The notes below the pieces were generated by a model. It saw only the letters and a list, made by a program, of their open reading frames with translations. It was not told where the DNA came from and made no database searches. A stretch of DNA of 56,949 nucleotides, from positions 1-56,949 of the forward strand of contig CAIUOG010000144.1 of NCBI GenBank assembly GCA_903900705.1. Reading direction: 5' to 3'. This DNA comes from an uncultured Acidobacteriia bacterium (GTDB lineage: Bacteria; Acidobacteriota; Terriglobia; Bryobacterales; Bryobacteraceae). This document shows positions 1 to 8,036 of the stretch, in pieces; within the stretch, counting starts at the first letter, position 1; each line of letters starts with the position of its first letter. A program made the position numbers and the translations under genes.

Positions 1-236
1 CCCGTACCGCGTGGGCGCGGTCTCTCGAAGAACAACTCGGCGCCCGCACCCGCCACGTGCAACTCCTGCAGCGGGAAATCGCGGAACATGAGGCGACGCT
101 GGCCGCTCAGGCGGAGCTTCTGGCGCAGCAGGACCGGACTCTCCACGCAAACAAAGCCGAGCGCCGCCTCATCGCGGCCTCGAAGTGGATCCGCCTCGGC
201 CGCAAACTGAATCTGGGACCGGTAATCGACGAATGA
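1..236 (+). CDS. C-terminal end of a coiled-coil protein, probably a methyltransferase or glycosyltransferase (5' truncated)
   Basis: An open frame enters from the left edge and stops at TGA 234-236. About 77 residues are visible. They are rich in Glu, Gln, Ala and Leu with heptad-like spacing, starting near RTAWARSLEEQL, and end in a basic segment (ASKWIRLGRKLNLGP). This kind of tail is common on SAM-dependent methyltransferases and glycosyltransferases in bacterial polysaccharide clusters, but the catalytic domain lies outside the window, so the enzyme class is inferred from style and context only. The stop overlaps the ATG of the next gene (ATGA at 233-236), which suggests translational coupling in one operon. 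Confidence 0.6.
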   Translation, partial: RTAWARSLEEQLGARTRHVQLLQREIAEHEATLAAQAELLAQQDRTLHANKAERRLIAASKWIRLGRKLNLGPVIDE

Positions 237-2575
237 AGGCCGGTTTCCTTCGCCTTCTGCGCGCTCTGCCTCTCCTTCTGCTGACGCCCTTTCTGCTGGC
301 GCTGGGCGCTTGGGCTCTCGCGATCACAGACCTGCTCTGGCTGCTGGCCGGATCGCGCAAGGCCCCGTCTGACAAGCGTCCCGACACGCGCGCCGCTTCT
401 CTTGTAATCCCCAACTGGAACGGTAAAGATCTTCTCGAACGCTTCGTCCCCTCCTGGCTGGCCGCCATTGAAAGCTATCCGGGCAGCGAAGTCCTGGTGG
501 TGGATAACGGCTCTTTCGATGGCAGCGCCGAGTGGCTCCGCGCCAACTACCCGCAGGTCCGTCTGCTGGCACTGGAGCAGAACCTTGGCTTCGGCGGCGG
601 CTCCAACGCCGGCTTCCGCGCCGCGAAGAACGAAATCGTCGTCCTGCTCAACAGCGACATGCGGGTGGAACCGGACTTCCTGCAGCCCCTGCTCGATGGC
701 TTTACCGATGACAAGGTCTTCGCGGTCTCCTGCCAGATCTTCCTTGGCGACAAAACGAAGCGCCGCGAAGAGACCGGCCTCACGCAGGCCTGGTGGCAGG
801 ATGGCGCGCTGCGCGTTACCCACCGCGAAGATCCGAAGGCCGATACGCTTTTTCCCTGCTTCTACGGCGGTGGCGGCTCCTGCGCCTTCGACCGTGCCAA
901 ATTCCTCTCGCTCGGCGGCTTCGACGAACTTCTCGCCCCGTTCTATCTGGAAGACACGGACCTCGGCTATCTCGGCTGGAAACGCGGCTGGAAGTGCCTC
1001 TATCAACCCGCCAGCGTGGTTCATCACGAACATCGCGGCACCATCGGGAAGCACTTCAGCTACGAACAGATCCAGGCCGTGCTGCAGAAGAACTTCGTGC
1101 TTTTCACCTGGAAGAACATCCACAGCTGGCGCTATCTGGCGAGCCACTTCTTCTTCACCTTCGCCGGTTGCGTGATGACCGGTTGGGCCGGCGTTGTGCC
1201 CGGTCGCGCCAGCGCACGCGGCGTGCTTCGCGCCGTCCGGCAACTCCCCGGCGCAATGCGCTCCCGCTGGTCGGCCCGCTCGCTCGCCCGCGTTGATGAC
1301 GCCGAAGCCTTCCGCCGCACGCGGCCGGCGTATTTTCACGACCGGTTTTCCGCTCTGCCACCCAAACCCGAGCGCCCCCGTGTGCTCTTCGTCTCCCCTT
1401 ATTCCATCTTTCCGCCCACCCACGGCGGCGGCGTGTTCATGTTCAACACGCTGCGGGAACTCTCGCGGTGGTGTGATGTCCATGCCGTTGTCATGCTCGA
1501 TTACGAAGCCGAGCGCGCCGGCAACGACGAGCTGCTCAAATACTGCCGGACGCTCGAAACCGTGGTCCGCACCAACGACAAAGATCCGCACCTCGCGTCC
1601 ATCACGCCCCACGCCGTCCACGAATTCTTCAAGCCCGAATTCGAATGGCTGATTCAGCGCGAAACCCTGCGCCACCGCATCGACGTGATTCAGCTCGAAT
1701 ACACCGCCCTTGGCCAGTATGCGAGGCCCTACCGCCATCTGGTCTGCTCGCTGTTCGAACATGACGTCTACTTCCAGTCCATCAGCCGCGCGCTGCCCTT
1801 CATGCGTAGTCCGCTGGAACGCGTGAAGGCCGGATTCGAATACCTTCGCGCCATCCGCTTTGAACTGAAGCTGCTGCCGCACTGCGATCACATCCAGGTC
1901 TGCACCATCGAGAACAAGCGCTACCTCGAAAGCTTCCTGCCGCGCCTCGAATCCCGCATCGACGCGGGGATGCGCGCCGGCATCCGCGTCGAACAATACC
2001 CGTATCCCGGCGGCCCGCGCCAGCCCTTGACCATGCTCTTCCTCGGCAGCTTCCGCCATGCGCCGAATCAGATCGCGATGGAGTGGTTCACGCGTTATGT
2101 GTTGCCGCTCGTGGTGGAGAAGTTGCCCCAGGCGAAACTGCTGGTTGCCGGGTCAGATCCGCCCCCGCGCCATGCTTTTCCCGATCCAATGAACGCCATC
2201 GAACTGCTGGGCTTCGTGGACGACATCCAGCCGCTGTTCTCGTCGTGCGCGCTCTTCGTGTGCCCCATCCGCAGTGGTTCCGGCGTGCGCGTCAAACTGC
2301 TGGAAGCCTTCGCCAGCGGCATCCCGGTGGTCTCCACCACTCTGGGCGCGGAAGGGCTCGCCCGCGAGGATGGCGATTTTTGCTTTCTGGCCGACGACGC
2401 ACCTGCCTTCGCCGCCAAGGTGGTGCAGTTGCTGGAAGATCAGGATCTGGCCGCCCGCATGGCCGCCCGCGCGCGCCACGAAGTGGAAACGAACTGGGAC
2501 ATGGCGGTGATTACTCGCCGTCTGGTCGACAAGTACCAGGAACTGCTGGAAGCCAGGCGCTTCCGGGCCTCTTAG
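233..2575 (+). CDS. Two-domain glycosyltransferase (GT2 followed by GT4)
   Basis: The protein has 780 residues and two transferase modules. Residues about 5-40 are strongly hydrophobic (LLRALPLLLLTPFLLALGAW) and probably anchor it in the inner membrane. A GT2 domain follows (about 50-330) with SLVIPNWNGKDLL, VDNGSFDGS, the NSDMRVEPD metal/nucleotide motif and the EDTDLGY acid motif. The second half (about 400-780) is GT4-like, with HGGGVFMFNTLREL, FLGSFRHAPN and RSGSGVRVKLLEAFASG. It probably adds two successive sugars to a lipid-linked surface glycan. The ATG at 233 was chosen over an upstream in-frame GTG at 185 because it overlaps the preceding stop. The 3' end overlaps the convergent ankyrin gene by four bases. 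Confidence 0.88.
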   Translation: MKAGFLRLLRALPLLLLTPFLLALGAWALAITDLLWLLAGSRKAPSDKRPDTRAASLVIPNWNGKDLLERFVPSWLAAIESYPGSEVLVVDNGSFDGSAEWLRANYPQVRLLALEQNLGFGGGSNAGFRAAKNEIVVLLNSDMRVEPDFLQPLLDGFTDDKVFAVSCQIFLGDKTKRREETGLTQAWWQDGALRVTHREDPKADTLFPCFYGGGGSCAFDRAKFLSLGGFDELLAPFYLEDTDLGYLGWKRGWKCLYQPASVVHHEHRGTIGKHFSYEQIQAVLQKNFVLFTWKNIHSWRYLASHFFFTFAGCVMTGWAGVVPGRASARGVLRAVRQLPGAMRSRWSARSLARVDDAEAFRRTRPAYFHDRFSALPPKPERPRVLFVSPYSIFPPTHGGGVFMFNTLRELSRWCDVHAVVMLDYEAERAGNDELLKYCRTLETVVRTNDKDPHLASITPHAVHEFFKPEFEWLIQRETLRHRIDVIQLEYTALGQYARPYRHLVCSLFEHDVYFQSISRALPFMRSPLERVKAGFEYLRAIRFELKLLPHCDHIQVCTIENKRYLESFLPRLESRIDAGMRAGIRVEQYPYPGGPRQPLTMLFLGSFRHAPNQIAMEWFTRYVLPLVVEKLPQAKLLVAGSDPPPRHAFPDPMNAIELLGFVDDIQPLFSSCALFVCPIRSGSGVRVKLLEAFASGIPVVSTTLGAEGLAREDGDFCFLADDAPAFAAKVVQLLEDQDLAARMAARARHEVETNWDMAVITRRLVDKYQELLEARRFRAS

Positions 2576-3408
2576 TCTGGTTTGCGTTCCGCGCGCAGGA
2601 TCGCGAGGATTTCCGTCCGTCCCCCGTGGCGGGCCCAGCCAGCCGCCGTGCTCTTCCAGACCTTGTCCTCCGTGCCCGGCCTCGCGCCCCGCGCGAGCAG
2701 CAGCCTCACCACAGCCGCGTGTCCGGCCAGAGCCGCCTGATGGAGCGGCGTGGAGTGGGAATGGAAGCCTTCCGGGTTGAAGCGGTTCGGATCCTCTCCC
2801 GCATCGAGCAGGAGTCGGACCGCCTCGGCATGCCCGTGTCGCGCCGCCAGCGCGAGTGCCTGATGACGGGCGGGGTGATCGGAATCGGGCAGCAGCCGTG
2901 CGGTCAACTCCGCCATGCCGAGGCCCGCGGCTGCTGCCAGGTTGTCCACTTTTGCGCCCCGCCGCACCAAAGCCCGCGCCGTGTCTCCGAAGCCGAACGC
3001 AAGGGCAGTCATGAGCGGCGTCTGTGTCTCCACGCTGGCGCCGGCATCCACCAGTGCCTCCACCAGAGCAACCTGCAACCCGGCGGTCGCCGGCGGCGTG
3101 CTCGAAACCAGCATGCTCAGTGTGGTCCGGGGCGCACCATACATGTCGGCCAGCGCATCCGGCTCCGCGCCCGCGTTGAGCAGCAGTTTCGCAATCTCCA
3201 CCGCATTCTCCGGCGTTCGCTGACGTGGCTCTTCCACGCCGTTGGCCGCGATGTAGTGCAGCAACGTCGCCCGGTGCACCGGAGGATGGAGCTTCGTTAC
3301 ACGCGCCGAGCGCGCCGTGACCAGTTCGGGGTGTTCGCGCAGCAGTTCGGAAAGCAGCGCCGCGTCACCGTTAATCACCGCTTCCACCGCGGCTTCGAAC
3401 CACTCCAT
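2572..3408 (-). CDS. Ankyrin-repeat protein
   Basis: The 278-residue product consists of ankyrin-type helix-turn-helix repeats. Recognisable units include TLLHYIAAN...EIAKLLLNAGAEPD, VEALVDAGASVET, ARALVRRGAKVD, ALALAARHGHAEAVRLLLDAGEDPN and PLHQAALAGHAAVVRLLLARGARP. No signal peptide or membrane segment is seen, so it is probably cytoplasmic and mediates protein-protein contacts; its partner is unknown. It runs against the surrounding glycosyltransferase genes, and its stop overlaps that of the upstream two-domain glycosyltransferase. It may therefore have no functional link to glycan synthesis. Confidence 0.85.
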   Translation of the reverse strand: MEWFEAAVEAVINGDAALLSELLREHPELVTARSARVTKLHPPVHRATLLHYIAANGVEEPRQRTPENAVEIAKLLLNAGAEPDALADMYGAPRTTLSMLVSSTPPATAGLQVALVEALVDAGASVETQTPLMTALAFGFGDTARALVRRGAKVDNLAAAAGLGMAELTARLLPDSDHPARHQALALAARHGHAEAVRLLLDAGEDPNRFNPEGFHSHSTPLHQAALAGHAAVVRLLLARGARPGTEDKVWKSTAAGWARHGGRTEILAILRAERKPD

Positions 3409-3415
3409 GCGGTTT

Positions 3416-3847
3416 CTACTTCGTTCCCGCGCCCTGGTAACGCTTCACAATCTTCGCCGCCTGTTTGCTGAGCGTCACCGCATTCAGCGTCACGGGCGGC
3501 TTTGCGAAATCCGACCAGATCACATGCCGCGATTTCGTGTCCACCAGAAACAGTGTGCCTCTGGAGCCACTCGCGTGAAACGGGCGATGCTCATTTTCCG
3601 GCGCTTCCTCGTCCTCATCGCGCGGATGAATCTTCGCCATGGTCTGCTCAAACGCTTCGCCCAGATGGTCCGTCATCACCGCGTCCGCCAGCTTCGGATC
3701 CGCCACCACCTGCAGCACATGATCGCGCGTCAGCTGCGCGGCCAGGTACTGATCCAGCCCGCCCGACATCGGCAGCAGATAGACCGTCCGGGGCGGCTGC
3801 GCGGAAGCCATCAGCGCGAAAGCGAAGAGAAAAACAAGTCGTCTCAT
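3416..3847 (-). CDS. Small secreted protein of unknown function
   Basis: The start is placed at ATG 3847, which gives 143 residues beginning MRRLVFLFAFALMASAQ, a typical Sec signal peptide with cleavage near AQ. A longer frame upstream would put a second hydrophobic stretch before it and is less likely. The mature part contains SGGLDQYLAAQL, KLADAVMTDHLGEAF and TLFLVDTKSRHVIWSDFAKP. This resembles small acidobacterial periplasmic or lipoprotein-like proteins that carry a value-resolving VxDxKSxxVxW segment, but I cannot assign a function. The start lies only 19 bases from the divergent GTG of the next gene, so the two promoters must overlap coding sequence. Confidence 0.7.
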   Translation of the reverse strand: MRRLVFLFAFALMASAQPPRTVYLLPMSGGLDQYLAAQLTRDHVLQVVADPKLADAVMTDHLGEAFEQTMAKIHPRDEDEEAPENEHRPFHASGSRGTLFLVDTKSRHVIWSDFAKPPVTLNAVTLSKQAAKIVKRYQGAGTK

Positions 3848-3866
3848 TACAATCACAAGTGTACAG

Positions 3867-4835
3867 GTGATTACCGCCGTCATACCCGTTCATAACCGCG
3901 CGGACCTTCTGGAGCGTCTGCTGGTAACCCTCCACGCCCAGACCGTTCCCTTTGACGAAATCATCGTTGTCGATAACGCTTCTACTGACCGCGCCGCGCA
4001 CATCGCCGAACGCGAGGGCTGCCGCGTCATCCCGATGGGCTCAAACACCGGCTTTGCCCGCGCCGTCAACCGCGGCTGGCGGGAAGCCCGCACCGGCTGG
4101 GTAGCCATCCTGAACAGCGACGTGGAACTGGACCCCCGCTGGGCCGAGCGCCTGCTGGACGGCGCTCAAAGCTCCAGCTTCGCCACCGGCCTGATCCTCA
4201 ACGCCCTGAACCGCACCATAGTCGACGGCACCTACGACCTGGTCACCCGCTCGGGTTGCGCCTGGCGCGCCGGTTTCGGCGACCGTTTCGAACAGCTCTC
4301 CGCTCTGCCGCGCCGGATCTCCATCGCCCCCGCCACCGCCTGCATCTACCGGCGCGATGTACTCGAAGTCCTCGGCGGTTTCGATGAAACGTTCGGATCG
4401 TATCTGGAAGATGTCGACCTCGGTCTGCGCTGTCTGCGTGAAGGGCTCACGGGCGTCTATGTCCCCAGCGCCGTCGCGTGGCACCACGGCAGCGCCACGC
4501 TGGGCCGCTGGAATCCGGCGGTGGTCCGTCACATCAGCCGCAATCAGGTGATCCTCGTGTCGCGCCACTACGACCGCAAGCTCCTCTGGTCCTGCCTCTG
4601 GCCTGTCCTCGCCGGACAACTTCTTTGGGGGCTGGTCGCCTGCCGCCATGGCGCGGCGCGCGCCTGGCTTTCCGGCAAGATGGAAGGCCTTCGGCACTTC
4701 CGCCCGGAGGGGCGTCCGAACTCCCTGGTCCGCGAATTCCTGACCGCTTCGGAGACCGAAATTCGCACCCGTGCCACCGGAACTTTCTGGCGTTGGTATT
4801 TTTTACTCACCGGCCCCGGTAATGGGGCGCATTGA
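3867..4835 (+). CDS. GT2 family glycosyltransferase
   Basis: The product has 322 residues with a classic GT-A fold: ITAVIPVHNRADLLERLL at the N terminus, VVDNASTD, SNTGFARAVNRG, NSDVELDP as the metal/nucleotide site, and YLEDVDLGLRC as the acid motif. This pattern is typical of rhamnosyltransferase-type enzymes that build O-antigen or exopolysaccharide repeat units; the actual sugar cannot be read from sequence. A hydrophobic stretch near residues 245-265 (LLWSCLWPVLAGQLLWGLVA) suggests membrane association. The start is GTG. Three bases separate it from the next GT2 gene, so the two are probably co-transcribed. Confidence 0.9.
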   Translation: MITAVIPVHNRADLLERLLVTLHAQTVPFDEIIVVDNASTDRAAHIAEREGCRVIPMGSNTGFARAVNRGWREARTGWVAILNSDVELDPRWAERLLDGAQSSSFATGLILNALNRTIVDGTYDLVTRSGCAWRAGFGDRFEQLSALPRRISIAPATACIYRRDVLEVLGGFDETFGSYLEDVDLGLRCLREGLTGVYVPSAVAWHHGSATLGRWNPAVVRHISRNQVILVSRHYDRKLLWSCLWPVLAGQLLWGLVACRHGAARAWLSGKMEGLRHFRPEGRPNSLVREFLTASETEIRTRATGTFWRWYFLLTGPGNGAH

Positions 4836-4838
4836 CAC

Positions 4839-5813
4839 ATGGCCCGTGTCGCAATCGTCATCGTCACCTACAATTCGGCGGAGGAAATCGGCGTCTGTCT
4901 CGACTCGCTCAGCGGGCTGAAAGACACCGAAATCGTGGTGGTAGACAACGCTTCCAGTGACGCTACCACCGCGGAAGTGAGCCGCCGGGACGTCCGGCTG
5001 ATCGCCAATCCGACGAATGCCGGTTTCGCCGGAGGGGTGAACATCGGGGTGCGGGCCACCACCGCGCCATACGTACTTTTATTGAATCCTGATGCTTCTC
5101 TCCGCACCGGACTCGACGCCCTGGTCGCCGCATTCGATGACCCCAAAACCGGCGCGGCGGGTGGCATGCTGACGGGCCCGGACGGCAAACCGCAGGTCGG
5201 TTTCATGGCCCGCAACCTTCCCACACCCGCCGTCCTGATTTTCGAAGTTCTCGGCATCAACCGCCTCTGGCCCGGCAATCCCGTCAATTGGCATTACAGG
5301 TGCTTGGGAGAGGATGCGAGGGTCCCAAAACTCGTTGGGCAACCGGCGGGCGCGTTTCTCCTGTTTTCGAGGAGGGCCTGGGAAACCGTGGGTGGCTTTG
5401 ATGAGCGGTACTGGCCGGTCTGGTTCGAAGATGTGGATTTCTGCACGCAGTTAGAGCGTGCGGGCTACCATGTATGGTATGTTCCGGACGCGGTTGCCCA
5501 ACATACGGGTGGCCATTCCGTTGGTACTCTCCCGGTGGAGAGTCGGCAGCTTTATTGGTATGGTAGTCTTCTTGAGTATGGATCGAAATATTACTCTCCG
5601 GTAAATTACCGGATGGTCTGTTTTGCGGTCTGTGCAGGAGCAGTGGTTCGGGCCCTTTTCGCCAGTCTGGGCGCAGTGAGTCCTGGTGAGGGTGGCGGCA
5701 GGGGTGGTTTCAAAAGCATTCTAAAGGTTTTTGCAGTGTATGGCGCTGTTGCCCGCCTGGCTGCCGGTCGTCTGGTTCGGCCGCGGACAAGAGCTGGTTT
5801 TACTGCGGTCTGA
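4839..5813 (+). CDS. GT2 family glycosyltransferase with a compositionally distinct 3' half
   Basis: The product has 324 residues and GT2 motifs: VAIVIVTYNSAEEI, VVDNASSD, PTNAGFAGGVNIG, NPDASLRTG and WFEDVDFCTQ. It probably transfers a deoxyhexose-type sugar to a membrane-bound acceptor. The first 440 or so bases use the GC-rich third positions normal for this window. From about 5285 to the stop the codon choice changes: several AGG arginines and many T- or A-ending codons such as GGT, GTT, TAT and CTT. This looks like a mosaic gene formed by recombination with a lower-GC donor. The reading frame remains intact and the motifs on both sides fit one enzyme. Confidence 0.88.
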   Translation: MARVAIVIVTYNSAEEIGVCLDSLSGLKDTEIVVVDNASSDATTAEVSRRDVRLIANPTNAGFAGGVNIGVRATTAPYVLLLNPDASLRTGLDALVAAFDDPKTGAAGGMLTGPDGKPQVGFMARNLPTPAVLIFEVLGINRLWPGNPVNWHYRCLGEDARVPKLVGQPAGAFLLFSRRAWETVGGFDERYWPVWFEDVDFCTQLERAGYHVWYVPDAVAQHTGGHSVGTLPVESRQLYWYGSLLEYGSKYYSPVNYRMVCFAVCAGAVVRALFASLGAVSPGEGGGRGGFKSILKVFAVYGAVARLAAGRLVRPRTRAGFTAV

Positions 5814-5869
5814 CGTAGCAGTATCGATTTTTGCGTGAAAATTCATGAGTGGAGCAGGCCCGCGCGTAC

Positions 5870-6919
5870 ATGTCCCGTAGCGACTTCGTTTCGGTAACGA
5901 TCGTCACATACAACAGTGGCCGCTTTATTAAGCGTTGCCTTGAGTCCGTCCTTGATCAGGATTATCCTTTCAAGGAAATCGTCGTCGTGGACAACAACTC
6001 CACAGACGGGACCATCGATATTCTGGAGCCCTTTGAGGATCGCTGCAGAATCGTCTACAACGAAGAAAACATTGGCTTTGCGGCCGCACAGAACCAGGCC
6101 ATCGGTCTTTCCAACTCCGAATGGGTTCTGACGCTCAACCCGGACGTCCTCCTGCTCCAGGGTTTTCTCGAAGCGCTTGTCAACGCCGGCAACCTCGACC
6201 CGAAGGTCGGCACCGTCTGCGGCAAACTGCTCACCATGAGCTCCAGCTTTGACTTTCCGGAAGAACCCATCGTCGATTCCACCGGTATCTACTTCACCCC
6301 CAACCTCCGCCATCTCGACCGCGGCAGCCTCCAGGTGGATAACGGTCACTTCCGCAACTACGAGTACGTTTTCGGCGCCACCGCCGCCGCCGCCCTCTAC
6401 CGCCGTGAAATGATTGAGGATATCGCTGTGGATGGCGAGTTCTTCGATTCCGATTTCTTCGTCTATCGCGAGGATGCGGATGTCGCCTGGCGCGCGCAGC
6501 TGATGGGCTGGAAATGCCTCTACGCCCCCTACGCCAAGGGCTACCACGTGCGAAAAGCTTTGCCCGGCAACCGCCGAGCCCTGCCCGCCGAGATCAACAT
6601 GCACTCGGTCAAGAATCGCTTCCTGCTCCGGGTCAAGAACATTACGCCGGACCTTTACCGGCGCAACTTCTTCTCCATCACCGCCCGCGATATCGTGGTG
6701 GTGAGTTGCTGTCTTCTCTGGGAGCGAACTTCCCTCAAAGCCTTCCCGTTCCTCTTCCGAAACTGGCGCAGTCTGCTCGCCAAGCGCCGCGACATCATGA
6801 GCCGCCAGCGCGTGGACGACGCCTACATGGCCAGCTGGTTCGATTTCAAACCCGTCAGCAAGCCCGCGCCCAAAAAGTTCGCTTCCGTTCTCACACGCTC
6901 CCGGGCCACACGGCGTTAG
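5870..6919 (+). CDS. GT2 family glycosyltransferase
   Basis: From ATG 5870 the protein has 349 residues; an in-frame GTG at 5849 would add seven. The N terminus SRSDFVSVTIVTYNSGRFI is the first strand of the GT-A fold. It is followed by VVDNNSTDGT, ENIGFAAAQNQAIG, NPDVLLLQG and a VYREDADVAWR acid motif. Near the C terminus are a hydrophobic SITARDIVVVSCCLLW stretch and a basic tail (RSRATRR). The family builds surface glycans from nucleotide sugars at the inner membrane. The gene lies between another GT2 gene and a DUF1972-type GT4 gene, with six bases to the latter. The preceding 56-base gap and the first 250 bases are lower in GC than the rest. Confidence 0.88.
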   Translation: MSRSDFVSVTIVTYNSGRFIKRCLESVLDQDYPFKEIVVVDNNSTDGTIDILEPFEDRCRIVYNEENIGFAAAQNQAIGLSNSEWVLTLNPDVLLLQGFLEALVNAGNLDPKVGTVCGKLLTMSSSFDFPEEPIVDSTGIYFTPNLRHLDRGSLQVDNGHFRNYEYVFGATAAAALYRREMIEDIAVDGEFFDSDFFVYREDADVAWRAQLMGWKCLYAPYAKGYHVRKALPGNRRALPAEINMHSVKNRFLLRVKNITPDLYRRNFFSITARDIVVVSCCLLWERTSLKAFPFLFRNWRSLLAKRRDIMSRQRVDDAYMASWFDFKPVSKPAPKKFASVLTRSRATRR

Positions 6920-6925
6920 GTTTCG

Positions 6926-8002
6926 GTGCGAATTGCAATCCTCGGCACACGAGGCATTCCGGCCAGCTACGGTGGTTTTGAGACATTTGCGGAAGAACTG
7001 AGCCGCCGTCTCGTCGAACGCGGGCATCAGGTCGTCGTCTACTGCCGCCAGCGCCATACTGAGGACAAATTCCTCGGCGTCGATCTGGTCTGCCTTCCCA
7101 CCATCCGCCACAAGTACCTCGACACCCTCGCACACACTTTCTACTCCACGCTCCACCTGCTCTTTCATCGCACGGACGTCGCGCTCTACTGCAACGCCGC
7201 CAACGCCATCTTCACCATCCTCCCGCGCCTCGCCGGTATCCCCGTCCTGCTCAACGTCGATGGTATTGAGCGTAAGCGCAAAAAATGGAACCGCCTCGCG
7301 AAAGAGTGGTACCACCTCTCCGAGTACCTTTCCACCTTTTTTCCCACCGCCTTCGTCACAGACGCCGAGGCCATCCGCCGCTACTACCAGACCGAATACG
7401 GCAGCGAATCCCGCTTCATCCCCTACGGCGCGGACGTCAGTCGCCTCCCCACCACCACCGTGCTGGGCCAGCTTGGCCTTCAGCCGCACCGGTACTTCCT
7501 CTACGTCAGCCGGCTGGAGCCGGAGAACCGGGGCCTCGAAGTCCGTCTCGCCTTTGAGCAGGTGCAGACCGAACTGAAGCTCGCGCTCATCGGGGACGCG
7601 CCCTACGCGCACGAATATATCCGCCGTATCCGCGACACCAAAGACCCCCGCGTGGTTCTGCCCGGCGCCATCTACGGTACCGGCTACAAGGAACTCGGCT
7701 CCTGGTGCTTCGCCTACATTCATGCCACCGAAGTGGGCGGCACCCACCCCGCGCTGATTGAAGCCATGGGCCGCGGATGCCTGGTGCTCTATCTGGATAC
7801 CGAAGAGAACCGCGAAGTCTGCGGCGACGCCGGTCTGCCCTACGTGGATCAGGACGGGCTTACCGCGCGGATCCGTGAGGTGCTCGCCATGCGGGAAGCC
7901 GAGCGCGGCGAACTGCGCGCCCGCGCCGTGCAGCGCGTCAAAGAGCGATACGACTGGGACGTTGTTACGTCACAGTACGAAACCATGCTGCGCGACCTCT
8001 GA
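6926..8002 (+). CDS. DUF1972/GT4 glycosyltransferase
   Basis: The product has 358 residues from a GTG start. The N-terminal half begins MRIAILGTRGIPASYGGFETFAEEL, the hallmark of the DUF1972 domain seen in rhamnosyl- and glucosyltransferases of exopolysaccharide clusters. The C-terminal GT-B half has YFLYVSRLEPENRG and HATEVGGTHPALIEAMGRGC, which take the place of the usual EGFGLPxLEAM donor-binding motif. It is expected to act on the cytoplasmic face of the inner membrane. The gap to the preceding GT2 stop is six bases, so the cluster from about 3867 to here looks like one transcription unit. Confidence 0.9.
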   Translation: MRIAILGTRGIPASYGGFETFAEELSRRLVERGHQVVVYCRQRHTEDKFLGVDLVCLPTIRHKYLDTLAHTFYSTLHLLFHRTDVALYCNAANAIFTILPRLAGIPVLLNVDGIERKRKKWNRLAKEWYHLSEYLSTFFPTAFVTDAEAIRRYYQTEYGSESRFIPYGADVSRLPTTTVLGQLGLQPHRYFLYVSRLEPENRGLEVRLAFEQVQTELKLALIGDAPYAHEYIRRIRDTKDPRVVLPGAIYGTGYKELGSWCFAYIHATEVGGTHPALIEAMGRGCLVLYLDTEENREVCGDAGLPYVDQDGLTARIREVLAMREAERGELRARAVQRVKERYDWDVVTSQYETMLRDL

Positions 8003-8036
8003 GCTTCCGCCCCGCTCCTGCGACAATAGCGGTTTA

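Noticed and set aside
107-2059. Long open frame on the minus strand opposite the two-domain glycosyltransferase
   Set aside because: Its translation has no recognisable domain and mirrors the GC-rich codon structure of the plus-strand gene. The plus strand has clear GT2 and GT4 motifs.
3848-3853. TACAAT as the -10 box for the GT2 gene at 3867
   Set aside because: No acceptable -35 element lies 16-18 bases upstream, so the call cannot be supported.
5843-7747. 634-codon minus-strand frame across two glycosyltransferase genes
   Set aside because: It spans two intact plus-strand genes and shows only low-complexity Val, Gly, Glu and Asp-rich sequence, typical of an antisense shadow.
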